This document shows, one piece after another, positions 14,134 through 24,230 of a stretch of DNA of 64,000 nucleotides. This stretch comes from Chimonanthus salicifolius. Taxonomy: Eukaryota; Streptophyta; Magnoliopsida; Laurales; Calycanthaceae. A program made the position numbers and the translations under genes. Within the stretch, counting starts at the first letter, position 1. Each line of letters starts with the position of its first letter. The notes beneath the pieces are model-generated. The model did no database searches, had not been told where the DNA came from, and saw only the letters and a program-made list of their open reading frames with translations. The stretch is from contig CM023538.1 in assembly GCA_013350335.1 (NCBI GenBank), forward strand, positions 48,292,201 to 48,356,200, given 5' to 3'.

Positions 14134-15319
14134 TAAGGAGAATTCTAAAAGTTCTCTAATTTTTCTCATAATTCTAAAACATATCCTATGCTTTAGTGAA
14201 AAATTAAAAGCTGACTTACGGTTTTTAATAATATCAAAAAGAACCCTTGACTAAAAGGCAAACTTAATTCATTGTTAGTTACTATGTAACATGTTAAAAG
14301 TGATAAAATTATGACCGTAGACAAATGTAATGAAAAATTGGTTATTTTAAAAACAAATTATATATCCCTCATTTCTGGGTCACAATATTAATTTATTTTT
14401 GAAAAGTAACGTCCCATATTTTAATTAATTTTAGTTTTTCAAATTGTAATTTTTGAAGTTCTCCTAAATAATCATGGGATTTTTTAGGAAATATGTTTAT
14501 GGTCATCAGTCACTTTCGTTCTGGCTTAGGCTCATTTTTATTTTTATTTTATTATTGTCAGGGAATATTTTATTATTTTATGGGAAGTGCTTGTCAATTT
14601 ATTTTCCTTTCTTATTCTGTATGAGAAGGATATTGGTGATATTTAACATAATAGAATGTATTGACTAATGGTTAAAGGAGCTTATAAGATTTTTATTTAA
14701 ACTCAATGGATTTTTAATATTTTAAAAAACAGAGGGTATTCTTTTGAATTATGAGAAAATTTTGGAGTTCTTTAAAATATCTCTTTTATTAGTATCCTGA
14801 TAAAAGTAATAACTTATAGATACTTCAATATTATGTCTCATCTCATTATCCTTGAATCAATATCTATCCTAATAATATTCTTACATGGTAACTTAAAAAA
14901 GATCATAATTCTCCAACATTCGGTGATTTAGTAATACTTTAAGGAGATTCTTCTCTTCTATTCTCCTTACAATGAAGTCATCCTTAATTTTCTATTTAGT
15001 AATTTACTTAATTGTAACTTCTTTTATGTACTTAAAGAAAAAAACCGCATGGGTAGCTAAGCAAGCTTAAGCTTCCTAGATTGACCTGATACATAATACT
15101 TGTAGGTTATTTTAATTTTTAAGTATTCATAGAATTTTGTTGTATATTTTAATTCAATGGTAACTAGCATTCACTTTCAAAAACATCAATTTTAACAATC
15201 GATATACTATAAATAACTCACCTCACTCTTAAATAGACGTTTCTTTCTTAAAATGATTTCGAAACTTCAATTTGAGAACCAAAATTCAAAGGAATATGTC
15301 AGCTAGAGGAGATGCATGT
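14134..15319. other. AT-rich duplicated DNA without a gene
   Basis: 14134-14740 matches 32867-33470, and 14935-15318 matches 17665-18046. The 64-codon ORF at 14474 is not conserved in frame in the second copy and I do not call it a gene. Confidence 0.5.
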
Positions 15320-15938
15320 TGATGTAGGATGGGGATTGGGATGGTAGATTTGTACCTGGGATAATGCCCGGATTTGGCGAAGATGGCAGGGATCGAGACC
15401 ACTATCGTCCCTGATAACGCAGGAACCTGTCTCGGAACAGGAACGTCTCTGTATAACAGAGGTACAGAGAAACTCGGCTCTGATACTTATTAATATAGAA
15501 CAGCCTGCAACTAGTCATGGATAAGAAGAAATAAAGAAGATAAGAAAAAGGCTATGCCTTTGAATAATTTTATTAATAATCCATTGTGTGTTTTCTCTCT
15601 TACATCCATCTATATTTATAAAAAAATAATCCAAACGAAAATAGAAAATGATTCAATTAGGAAAGCCACCGACCTGGCTTCCTTGTTAAACGAGGACTCC
15701 TAAATCAAATAGGAAACTAACTAAAGTTGGACTGCTACTCAACTAGGAAAGCCACCGACCTGGCTTCCTTGTTAAAGTAGGACTCCTAAACCAAATATGA
15801 AACTAACTAAATTGGACTGTTAAGATCCCAAACGAAAATAACAAATCCTACTTGCTAATTAAGAAATAAATAAAGAAATAAATAAAAATAAATAGAAGTG
15901 AAATCTGTGTGCTGCATCTTCCGTGTCCCACATCAGTA
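15320..15938 (-). mobile_element. Solo LTR, about 0.62 kb
   Basis: The ends are TGATGTAGG and, on the right, CCCACATCA followed by GTA. The pentamer CATGT lies on both sides (15315-15319 and 15939-15943). The paralogous uninterrupted site at about 18040 (GATGCACGTCGCATC) confirms an insertion. It contains a roughly 90-bp internal tandem duplication (GCCACCGACCTGGCTTCC occurs twice). The minus orientation is suggested by a TATAAATATAG-like box read on that strand. No coding region remains. Confidence 0.7.
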
Positions 15939-15949
15939 CATGTCGCATC

Positions 15950-16305
15950 CAAGGGTCGAGATATAGGCCGATACGAAACGTATCGGATGATATGATACAG
16001 GTTTTAAGGCCCGTATAATATCGGCCGATACATATTGTATCGGCTGTACAGTAATCATATCGGCCGATATGATTAATATCGGTATTTTTCTTTTAAAAAA
16101 AAAAAAAACAAAACGGTGATGGGCCCTGGCCTAGATATAGGCCGATATTTACATTTTCAATTAAAAAAAAAAAACAGTTTCTTTTTCGGTTTTTTATATT
16201 TTTTAATTCAGAAAAAAAAATAATACTGATATTTACAAAAAAAATAAAAGAGGAGAGAGAATCATATCGGCCAATATATTGGCTTGGGCATTTTTTAAAC
16301 CCCTG
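15950..16305. mobile_element. hAT-type nonautonomous element, 356 bp
   Basis: It starts CAAGGGTCGAGATATAGG and ends with the inverted TIR (AAACCCCTG). The flanking octamers GTCGCATC and TTCGCATT match at six of eight bases. The uninterrupted paralogous site GTCGCATCAGAAAG at 18047 confirms the target. The interior carries repeated palindromes such as TATCGGCCGATA and ACGTATCGG. No ORF. It sits about 10 bp from the solo LTR to its left. Confidence 0.8.
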
Positions 16306-16424
16306 TTCGCATTAGAAAGTTTACAAATTTCTAAACAATGAAGAGATTGGAAGATCGAGAAAAATTGAATGTCAATGTACATATGGGATTCGTAATGTGC
16401 AATACTTTAAGAAGTCTAATTTTA

Positions 16425-16614
16425 GTCGGGTCAGGTGGGTTGAGTCAGGTCGGGTCGAGTCGGGTTAACTTATAAAATCCTCAACCCAAACCGACCCGAA
16501 TTTCATGTGGATTTTTATCTTCTCAACCTGACCCAATCCGCTGACCCGAAATTCTCGACCCGACCTGCATGATTTCTCGGGTCGGGCCAAAACCCAACCC
16601 AAGTTGCAATCCTA
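16425..16614. repeat. GGGTCGGGT-rich repeat
   Basis: A GC-richer patch is made of GTCGGGT boxes on the left and ACCCGACC boxes on the right, giving an overall inverted structure. It ends TTGCAATCCTA, which resembles the TAGGGCTGCAA-type terminus of a similar patch at 51393. It is probably a hAT-type MITE; I could not find its target duplication. Confidence 0.5.
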
Positions 16615-17267
16615 ATATTATTTATTTGATAGACACTAAAGGTAAAGATTTCCATATATGAAAAATGATATGACGAGAGCTTTATATAAAGCCTACAATG
16701 ATCATGGGGTTGATGGGTATGAATGGTCTATCTCTACATATTGTACTTATAAACGATCAACCTCATTGAATGACACTAGTCATAAGTCAATCTCATGTCT
16801 AGAGTCATTTAATTGAACCAATATTTTATAAAGACCACATGCACAGGCAGATCTTTCAAGTTTCAAACCCATCTAACCTTATCATTATAGGTAGACTCTA
16901 CATGAATCTCTTACCAAAAAAAGCACTTTATGTTATGCAATTGATCATTTCCATCTAAATTTATTTTAGAAGAAAAAATTGATTATATGTTTTAAACAAG
17001 AGGTTTTATTTAACTTTAAACAAATTTTAAACACTACTTTCCTTTTTGAAAAGATATCTTATGCTATTTCCATACTACGTTGCAACTTCTAATTTTTGTA
17101 AGCACATTCAGCACTTTTCGTTGGTTGAAACTTGGTAGGGAATATCTATGAAGGTTGAACTTAAGATCACTCATAAATTTTTCTAACATTTGCTTGGATA
17201 TCTTTCGAAATGTATTAGTGTGTGTAGGTATATTCATTAGAGAATTGATAACATAATATCTTCATAC

Positions 17268-17420
17268 CTGTAGAAGTTAAGAAATTGCCGTTTAAATTAT
17301 TCCCACTCAAATCTAGGCCTTGTAATTTTGTTAGGTTGCCTAAACAAGTGGAAAGCTTGTGATCATCAAACTTAGTGTCACTTAGGCACAAATATTCAAG
17401 AGCGACCAACTTGCATAAAC
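17268..17420 (-). pseudogene. Internal LRR exon with a broken splice acceptor
   Basis: This 153-bp stretch is identical in length to the exon at 9740-9892. It encodes CKLVALEYLCLSDTKFDD and then LGNLTKLQGLDLSGNN, ending in the same T-S-G split codon before a GTATGAAG donor. On the minus strand the bases just before the expected first exon base read CCTTTGCAT where the siblings have TTTGCAG or TTTACAG, so the acceptor AG appears mutated to AT. An alternative AG ten bases inside the exon would shift the frame. The reading frame is otherwise open. Confidence 0.7.
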
Positions 17421-19096
17421 ATGCAAAGGATATAATAGATTATTTCAGTCACATATTCAGTACAGAAGTTTCCATTTGATGAATGAAGTATCAATATAAA
17501 ATACAAATGCTTAAGTCAATACTATATTTGCAAAGGTTAATTTATTTTCCTACTTTATGAAATTGCTTTTATAATTTTTCTTTTAAATACTAGCAAGGTA
17601 AAGTTGTTAAACATTTACACCTTTCATTATAAATGAGAAATGGTGAGATTAGTTAGTTTAGAATTCTTTAAGGAGATTCTTCTCTTCTATTCTCCTTACA
17701 ATGAAGTCAACCTTTATTTTCTATTGACTAGTTCAATATTTACTTAATTGTAACTTATTTTATTTACTTAAGACAAACCCTGCACAGGTATCTGAGCAAC
17801 CTTAAACTTCTTAGATTGACCTTATACGTAATACTTGTAGGTGATTTTAAGTATTCATAGCATGTTCTTGTATATTTTAATTCAATGGTAACTATCATTC
17901 ACTTTCAAAATCATCAATTTTAACTTTCAAACCAATATGCTTCAAATAACTCACCTCACTCTTAAATAGAAGTTTATTTCTTAAAACGATTTATAAAGCT
18001 TCAATTTGAGATTCAATACTCAAAGGAATATGTCAGCTAGAGGAGATGCACGTCGCATCAGAAAGTTTGCAAATTCCTAAACAATGCATCTCACAGGAAT
18101 TGGGCTAATAAAGAGATTGGAAGATCATGAAAAATCGAATGTCAATGTAAATATGGGATTTCAAATGTGCAATACCATCATTTTATCCTATGCCATTTAC
18201 TTTAAGCAGTCTAATTTTCACTCCTTCAAAGTCGGTTTTTTTGTTTTAATTATTCATTGTTTAAAAAATGAATGAAATACAAATGGATCCTCAAGGCTAA
18301 TTAAAATAAACCCTGTTTATAAAAGAAACCCTGGTATTTTTTTAGGCAAGATGAAATAAATGAAGGAGTTGATGATCAAAATTTGACAAAAAATATCAAC
18401 AAATAAAAGCCCCATGAACAATATGTCGTATTTCATTGTGACGACCCAACTGATACTTTGAGGTTTCAAGGAGATTTACGGATCTCCGAGATGATGTCAG
18501 GGGTTTGGTGGTAGTGTGTAGCATGTGGACTCCCCATGGAGCCTCGGTTTGTCTAGATCTGAACTCTGAGACTCAAGGAGCATTTTAATAATTTTAAATT
18601 ATTTAGTTATTTATCATTAGAAATATAAAATAAAAATAAAAATAATAATAATATTATTATTTTTTTCTTGAATTTTAAATTCTAATTATTTCTCTTTGTT
18701 TTGTGTAAATTAAATTTTAAAAGTCTTGACTCCCTCTGTGTTTAAAATCTGAAAATAAATAAATAAATAATAATAATAATTATTAAATTATAAGTTTGAA
18801 AATATGAATTTGTGAGTATTTAAATTTTAAAATCCTGGATACCATCTCTAACTCTCTAACTAAATTCCACTTTCGCTGGGACCGCTCTTTTCCACGCCGC
18901 CACCTCATCCTTTTGTTACAATCGTACACTCCCCCCTTTTTACTCCTATTTGCGACCCTAACTCCTATTCCTCACACAATCTCACCTTTCTTACTTTCCT
19001 TGTGTCTCCTCACGGCAGCAACACTGGAGACCTGGCAGCAACATCTACTCTCCATCTCGAAGCCCCCGATCGCTGTTCGAACCTCTCTGTTCCCAC

Positions 19097-20439
19097 CAGG
19101 GGGAAAAAAATCGGCCGGGCCGATATCCCGGCCGATTTTTCATATCGGCCGAACTTTTTCTCTCTCCTCCTCATTTTTTTTTTAAAAAAAATTCTAAAAA
19201 AATTACAGTAAATGCAGAAAATTATGAGCTTATTGAATATGTAATTTTTTCATAAAATATCGGACATTTACATCTTCTAATATATTTTTGAAGTTACGAT
19301 ATTGGGAAATTATATAATTAGTAATAAAATGGTGAAAATTACAAAAAAAAAAAAAACAAATAAATGAGGAAAATTTGTAGAAATAATTTCATAATTTATT
19401 TTCTTAGTCAATGAGTGTTATTTTAAGTTATGAATTATAGAAATAAAAAAAATACATAATAAAATGTTTGAAAATTACATAATAATGTAGAAAAAAATAT
19501 TAGAAAATAAAACTAATGGGGTCCTAATCACTTGAACCGATAACCACACAAATATCGTATATAATAATATAATGTTTTCTTTCAATTGAGAAAATAGATT
19601 TTATTTTTCATTAATAATAATTAGATACTTTTAGACCCTCTCTTTTTCTTTGTAATTTCTCCCCTCTTTTAATGAAATTCTTTTTTGACTGCTTAAAAAA
19701 ATAATAATAATAATTAAATAAAATTATGAGCTATAGTTAATTATGTTACATTGATATAATAAAAATAAAGAATACCTTCTAATAATAATGACAATAGTAA
19801 AAATATTAGATGATAAATATAATATTAAATTATTACAATAAGATAAATAAAATAAAACATTATACTTTCAACATAAGTAAATATTGTATTTAAAATAAAA
19901 ATATTATTACTTTCACATTAAAAATAATTTTTTGATAAAATAAAAGAGTAAACACGTGAGCTTTCAAATGAGCTCTTGAGGAAGCTCACGTGAGCGCTTT
20001 ATGGTTTTTCATTTAGAAACCCTAATGCTCCACCTTTTAATACCCTTCTTCTCTTTCACTCTCTCTATTGAAACCCTTACTGCAGCCGCCGCTCTCTGTA
20101 ATTTTTCGCATCAACGAAGAAGAAAAAGCAGCAGAGAAGAGAAAGGCAAGCAGGTGTAGCGATTTTTTTTCTTCAATCTTTTCTCCATATTTTTTTTTCC
20201 TCTTTCCATTCTTTCTCTATTCCTAAAAAAAAGCTTTCTTTTAAAAAAAAAATACAAAAACCGAATTTTTAAAATTCGGCCGATATCAAGACCGATAATT
20301 CGGTCACAAATTCGGTCATATCGGCCAAATTTTTTTTTGTACGGCCGATACTATACGTATCGGCCGATATAATTCGGTGGTTGAAAATCCGAATTATATC
20401 GGCCGATACGCACAGTATCGCCCGATATTTTGACCCCTG
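19097..20439. mobile_element. hAT-type nonautonomous element, 1343 bp
   Basis: Perfect 8-bp target duplication GTTCCCAC (19089-19096, 20440-20447). The TIRs are CAGGGGGAAAAAAATCGG on the left and CAGGGGTCAAAATATCGG on the right. An 8-bp duplication and a CAGGGG end are hAT signatures. Subterminal regions (19108-19150 and 20270-20430) are dense in CGGCCGATA palindromes. The middle is AT-rich, then at about 20020-20160 has promoter-like sequence (AAACCCTAA, then a pyrimidine-rich leader). No transposase ORF is present. Confidence 0.9.
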
Positions 20440-22922
20440 GTTCCCACCCAGATCTGTTCGGCCTTCGAGACTGAACTGAAAGCGAACCCTTCTTCCATCC
20501 AGGTTCTCTTTTCTCTTCTCAGTTCACTTTATTTGTTTATTTATTTTATTAAGCCCACTTAAGCTATTAGTATTATCACCCTCTTTATCTATTGAAAATC
20601 AACCGTGAATCAATCCCAAATTGGTTTTACGATGGATGGTTTGTTGGTGGGATAAACCTGAAGGACCCACTCTTTCCTCTGCATCATCTCCTCTCTTTTG
20701 CTTCTCTCTCTGCATGCCAACGCCCAACCCTTCTCAAATAGGTTTCTTTGTTTCTCATTTTATTTAGTTAAATTTGATTTTGTTCAAAGTGTTTAATGAC
20801 CCTATTTGCAATTATTGATGGTTTTAGCATTTAACTGATTAAAGTATGATTTCTAACTGCTCATTGTTGCCGTATTTTAAAAATCTCATTCATCTATTTT
20901 CCTTTTAGAATCCCACCTCCAAAACAAATTCTCAGTGGACATGTTTTAAATTTTCTTGGCATTTATTATTATTTATTTTACAAAGTAGCCGTAGGTTTTT
21001 GTTTTAATGCCATTATTCAAATCAGTTAGTGGCTCTGTTTAAAAAAAAAAAATTGTTCAAATAATTTAGTTTTGGATTGTACGATCCATGGTTTAAACTC
21101 CAGTAAGAGAAAGGATGTTCTTCTTTTAAGCAGTTTCAGGATGTTATGTTCGATACCCTTGTTATAGTTATTATTATCTTATCTTGATTTTGTACAGTTT
21201 AAAAGTATGTTTTGTGACTGATTTACTGAACCTTAAGCAGTTTGGGTTTTCTCTTTTTATTTCTCATGGCTTAATCTAGTAAAAAAATGTTGGTGATAAA
21301 GAAAATTGATATAGATTGTCAAAAATAATTTTGTTCAAGGTGGAACCTCCTTCAATCCAGCTAGGCTCAAGTTCACCAACACATAGACTTCACCAACGCA
21401 CTAGGTGAGGGGACACTTACATTTTTTATCACGTACATAATGCATATTCTCTAGATATGAAATACTATGGTGAATGGATCCCCTTTTGTTATGAACCACT
21501 TGGCAAGGGTGAAGTTGTTGTGATGGATTATGTGGTAGGGGACTCACCAGACGTATTCATGTCGTATGGATGGGCTATGTGTATATGCCATGATTTGTTG
21601 TTAAGATAGTATGATGACCATGATGTGAGATAATATGATAGAACTGATTTGTAAGGGAAGATTGTTAGTGCGCCGGCTTTACCGAGTTCCTAACTTTGTC
21701 AATTCCATAACTCGAGAACAAGCACTTGCTAAAAGCTTAAAGACTCAAGATGATCAAGATTAAAGATCACGTTCCACCGGATTGTAGCTCATCGTTATGG
21801 CAATCACAAAACAAGTATTTGGCCATAGATGACTTTAGGTGATACCCACACCTTAGAGAGGACCATTGTAACGACCCATCCCGCTACAAGTACGTTAGAC
21901 TGATCCAAAGTCTCAAAATTGATCTGTTACTATTTCAAGGGTATATTTTTTTTTTTTTCTTAATGGGAGACACTGCTCCCACAATTCAAAGTAACCACGA
22001 GCAACCCACAATTAAACCAATAACCAATAGTATCAATTAAGTATTAATCATAATTGAAAACAATAACATCATTCCATTGTTACATTCATCCAACTTAATG
22101 AAATGTACACATATCTCAAATACATTAGGAAGTCTCCAATTACAAAATAAAACCATGACAAGAACAAAGCTGCAACTCTACGCCCAATATCCGATTGAGG
22201 GTCCCGCCGACCCTTCCTCTATGAAGTACTTGTGAGGCAAGGGGTGAGTTCTACATGCCCAGTGAGGGTAACGCACACATTATATATCACCAAGCATACA
22301 CTGTATATGATCATATGAACACATCAATGTCTATGATGTCTACATGCATGACTATGCAAGTGGGTGCCCTACCCCTAACACACGAGCCCACATCTGTCGG
22401 GCCTCTAGTACATCCTTTAACCAACTCAATACAACTCTATGGCAACTCCCTCATGTGCCCATTCGTTGCGGTCCACCCACCCTCGGGTATACAGACTGAT
22501 CTCCAACCGGATCAAAATCCATACTCTTCGACCAAACCTATGACTCTCTCATGATAACCCGCACACATACTACGACCAAGCCAAGAGTCGTACTCACTAG
22601 AGTCCCAAACCGACTACTACATGGGAGTAACCATCTCACCAATCCTCAACAGATTGCCAACCAGACTCATATATGGTCTCCTCAACCAAGCATCAGAGTC
22701 TCGATAGTCAAACCTATAACCTTAGACCACATCTGTTGATCTCCACACGACTGGCGTATCCACCCCTCACAAAATTTTATAGGTCTTCTACCGAGTGAGC
22801 CGGCTGAACTCACTTGTTAGGCACTCATAAATTCCTGGTGAGTCAACACCCACAACACAAGTCTCAACAATGAACTCCAAAGTCATAACCACGGGTAAAC
22901 ACACTACCACATCACACCATAG

Positions 22923-23207
22923 GTTGTCCCCACCATACAGGCGTCATAGCTTGGAATATCTCATCACACCACATCGCAAGTTGTCCCCACCCTACAGGTG
23001 TCCTAGCCTGGAATATCTCATCACATCACGTCGCAGGTTGTCCCCACCTTATAGGTGTCCTAGCCTGGAATATCTTATCACATCACGTTGCAAGCTGTCC
23101 CCACCCTACAAGTGTCCTAGCCTGTAATATCTCATCACATAACGTCGCAGGTTGTCCCCACCCTACAGGTGTCCTAGCCTGGAATATCACACCTCATCAT
23201 CCCTCGA
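22923..23207. repeat. 57-bp tandem array
   Basis: Five units, with GTTGTCCCC-type starts at 22923, 22980, 23037, 23094 and 23151, an exact 57-bp spacing. Each holds GTCCCCACC, a TACAGGTGTCCTAGCCTGG-like core and AATATCTCATCACA. Part of the LTR at 21867-26394; a single unit remains at about 38240 in the sibling element. Confidence 0.9.
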
Positions 23208-24230
23208 CCAATGAGCGGACAAGCACATCCTCAGTCTACACGGTCATCCGGGGAATCGCAAACCATATCAGCGGGTCTTGTCACAAATATCGGCGGTATT
23301 TTCAAATTTACCGCATTTTTATCTGCAAAATACCATTACCGCTTTAAAAACGCGTTTTTATCGCCATGACGATAAATTTTCGATAAATTCCCGATAAAAT
23401 CGCGTTAAAAAAGTGATAAACGTTAATAACGCGATAATATCCCGGTAAATTGCCGATAAATTCCCGTTAAATTCCCGGTAAATTCCCTATACCATTTTTA
23501 TTTCATTAATTTTTTTATTTATTCTATTTTTTTATTTTTTAAATATTATAATTTCCGCGAGATTTTTCTGTTAAATTCCAGGTAAAAATCCAAGAATTTA
23601 AAATATCTCATTATTACCAATTGCCGTTAATATATCGAGAACGGTATTTGTCACAATGCCAGCGGGAGCTGTCCCTCACAGCATTGTCCCTTGACCAATG
23701 AGCTGGCGAGCACCTCCTCAGCTTACTTGGTTATCTGGGGAATCACAAACCATACTAGTGGGAGTTGTTCCTCACCGTATCATCCCTCAACCAACGAGTG
23801 GGCGAGCACCTCCTCAGCGTACTCAGTCATCCGGGGATCACAAGTCATACTAGCGGGCGCTGTCTCTCACCGCATCATCCCTCAACCAATGAGCCGGCGA
23901 GCACCTCCTCAGCCTATTAGGTCATCCGGGGATCACAAGTCATACTAGTGGGAGCTGTCCCTCATCGCATCATCCCTAGACCAATGAGCGGGCGAGCACC
24001 TCCATAGCCTAGTAGGTCATCCGGGGAATCACAAACCATACCAGCGGGAGTTGTCCCTCACCGCATCGTCCATCGGCCAACGAGCGAGCGAGCACCTCCT
24101 TAGCCTACTCGGTCATCCGAGAATCACAAACGATACCAGCGGGAGTTGTCCCTCACCGCATCGTCCTTCGACCAACGAGCGGGCGAGCACCTCCTCAGCC
24201 TACTAGGTCATCCGGGGATGCCTCGTCCAC
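23208..24230. repeat. About 95-bp tandem array, interrupted by the nested MITE
   Basis: At least six units contain AGCACCTCCTCAGCCTA, GGTCATCCGGGGA, CACAA, CCAGCGGGAG and CCCTCACCGCATC in order. Spacing is about 94-96 bp. The equivalent array in the sibling LTR (38341-38890) has a 90-bp period. Confidence 0.85.
23287..23647. mobile_element. Mutator-like MITE nested in the LTR, 361 bp
   Basis: It is flanked by a perfect 9-bp direct repeat TTGTCACAA (23278-23286, 23648-23656) within the ~95-bp tandem array. The interior is unlike its host, with many short CGATAAA, CCCGGTAAA and CGTTAA boxes in both orientations. Terminal inverted similarity is weak (ATATCGGCGGTAT and inverted ATACCGTTCTCGATAT). 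The duplication length suggests Mutator. Noncoding. Confidence 0.75.

Larger units (their letters stand above)
8225..15318. repeat. Duplicated LRR-exon block, unit 2 (mosaic)
   Basis: Several sub-blocks recur in 16306-18436 plus 31490-33600. Matches are 8240-8560 to 16630-16950, 8620-8870 to 17430-17660, 9113-9290 to 18047-18290, 9530-10290 to 31560-32296, 13567-14740 to 32297-33470, and 14935-15318 to 17665-18046. Unit 2 keeps the LRR exon at 9740-9892. It lacks the segment that holds the LRR exon at 17268-17420 in the other unit. Sub-block order shows repeated partial duplication rather than one clean event. Confidence 0.75.
16306..18436. repeat. Duplicated LRR-exon block, unit 1 left part
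   Basis: This is colinear with parts of 8225-9480 and 14935-15318. It contains the extra LRR exon at 17268-17420. Its continuation lies at 31490-33600, on the far side of the 13-kb insertion at 18437-31489. Confidence 0.75.

Noticed and set aside
22870..23127. 85-codon ORF with 19-residue repeats, as a possible repeat protein
   Set aside because: Product of the exact 57-bp tandem array in an LTR; no start context or homologue.
22923..24230. Regularly spaced repeats considered as a CRISPR array
   Set aside because: Units are contiguous tandem repeats without unique spacers, in plant nuclear DNA inside a retroelement LTR.
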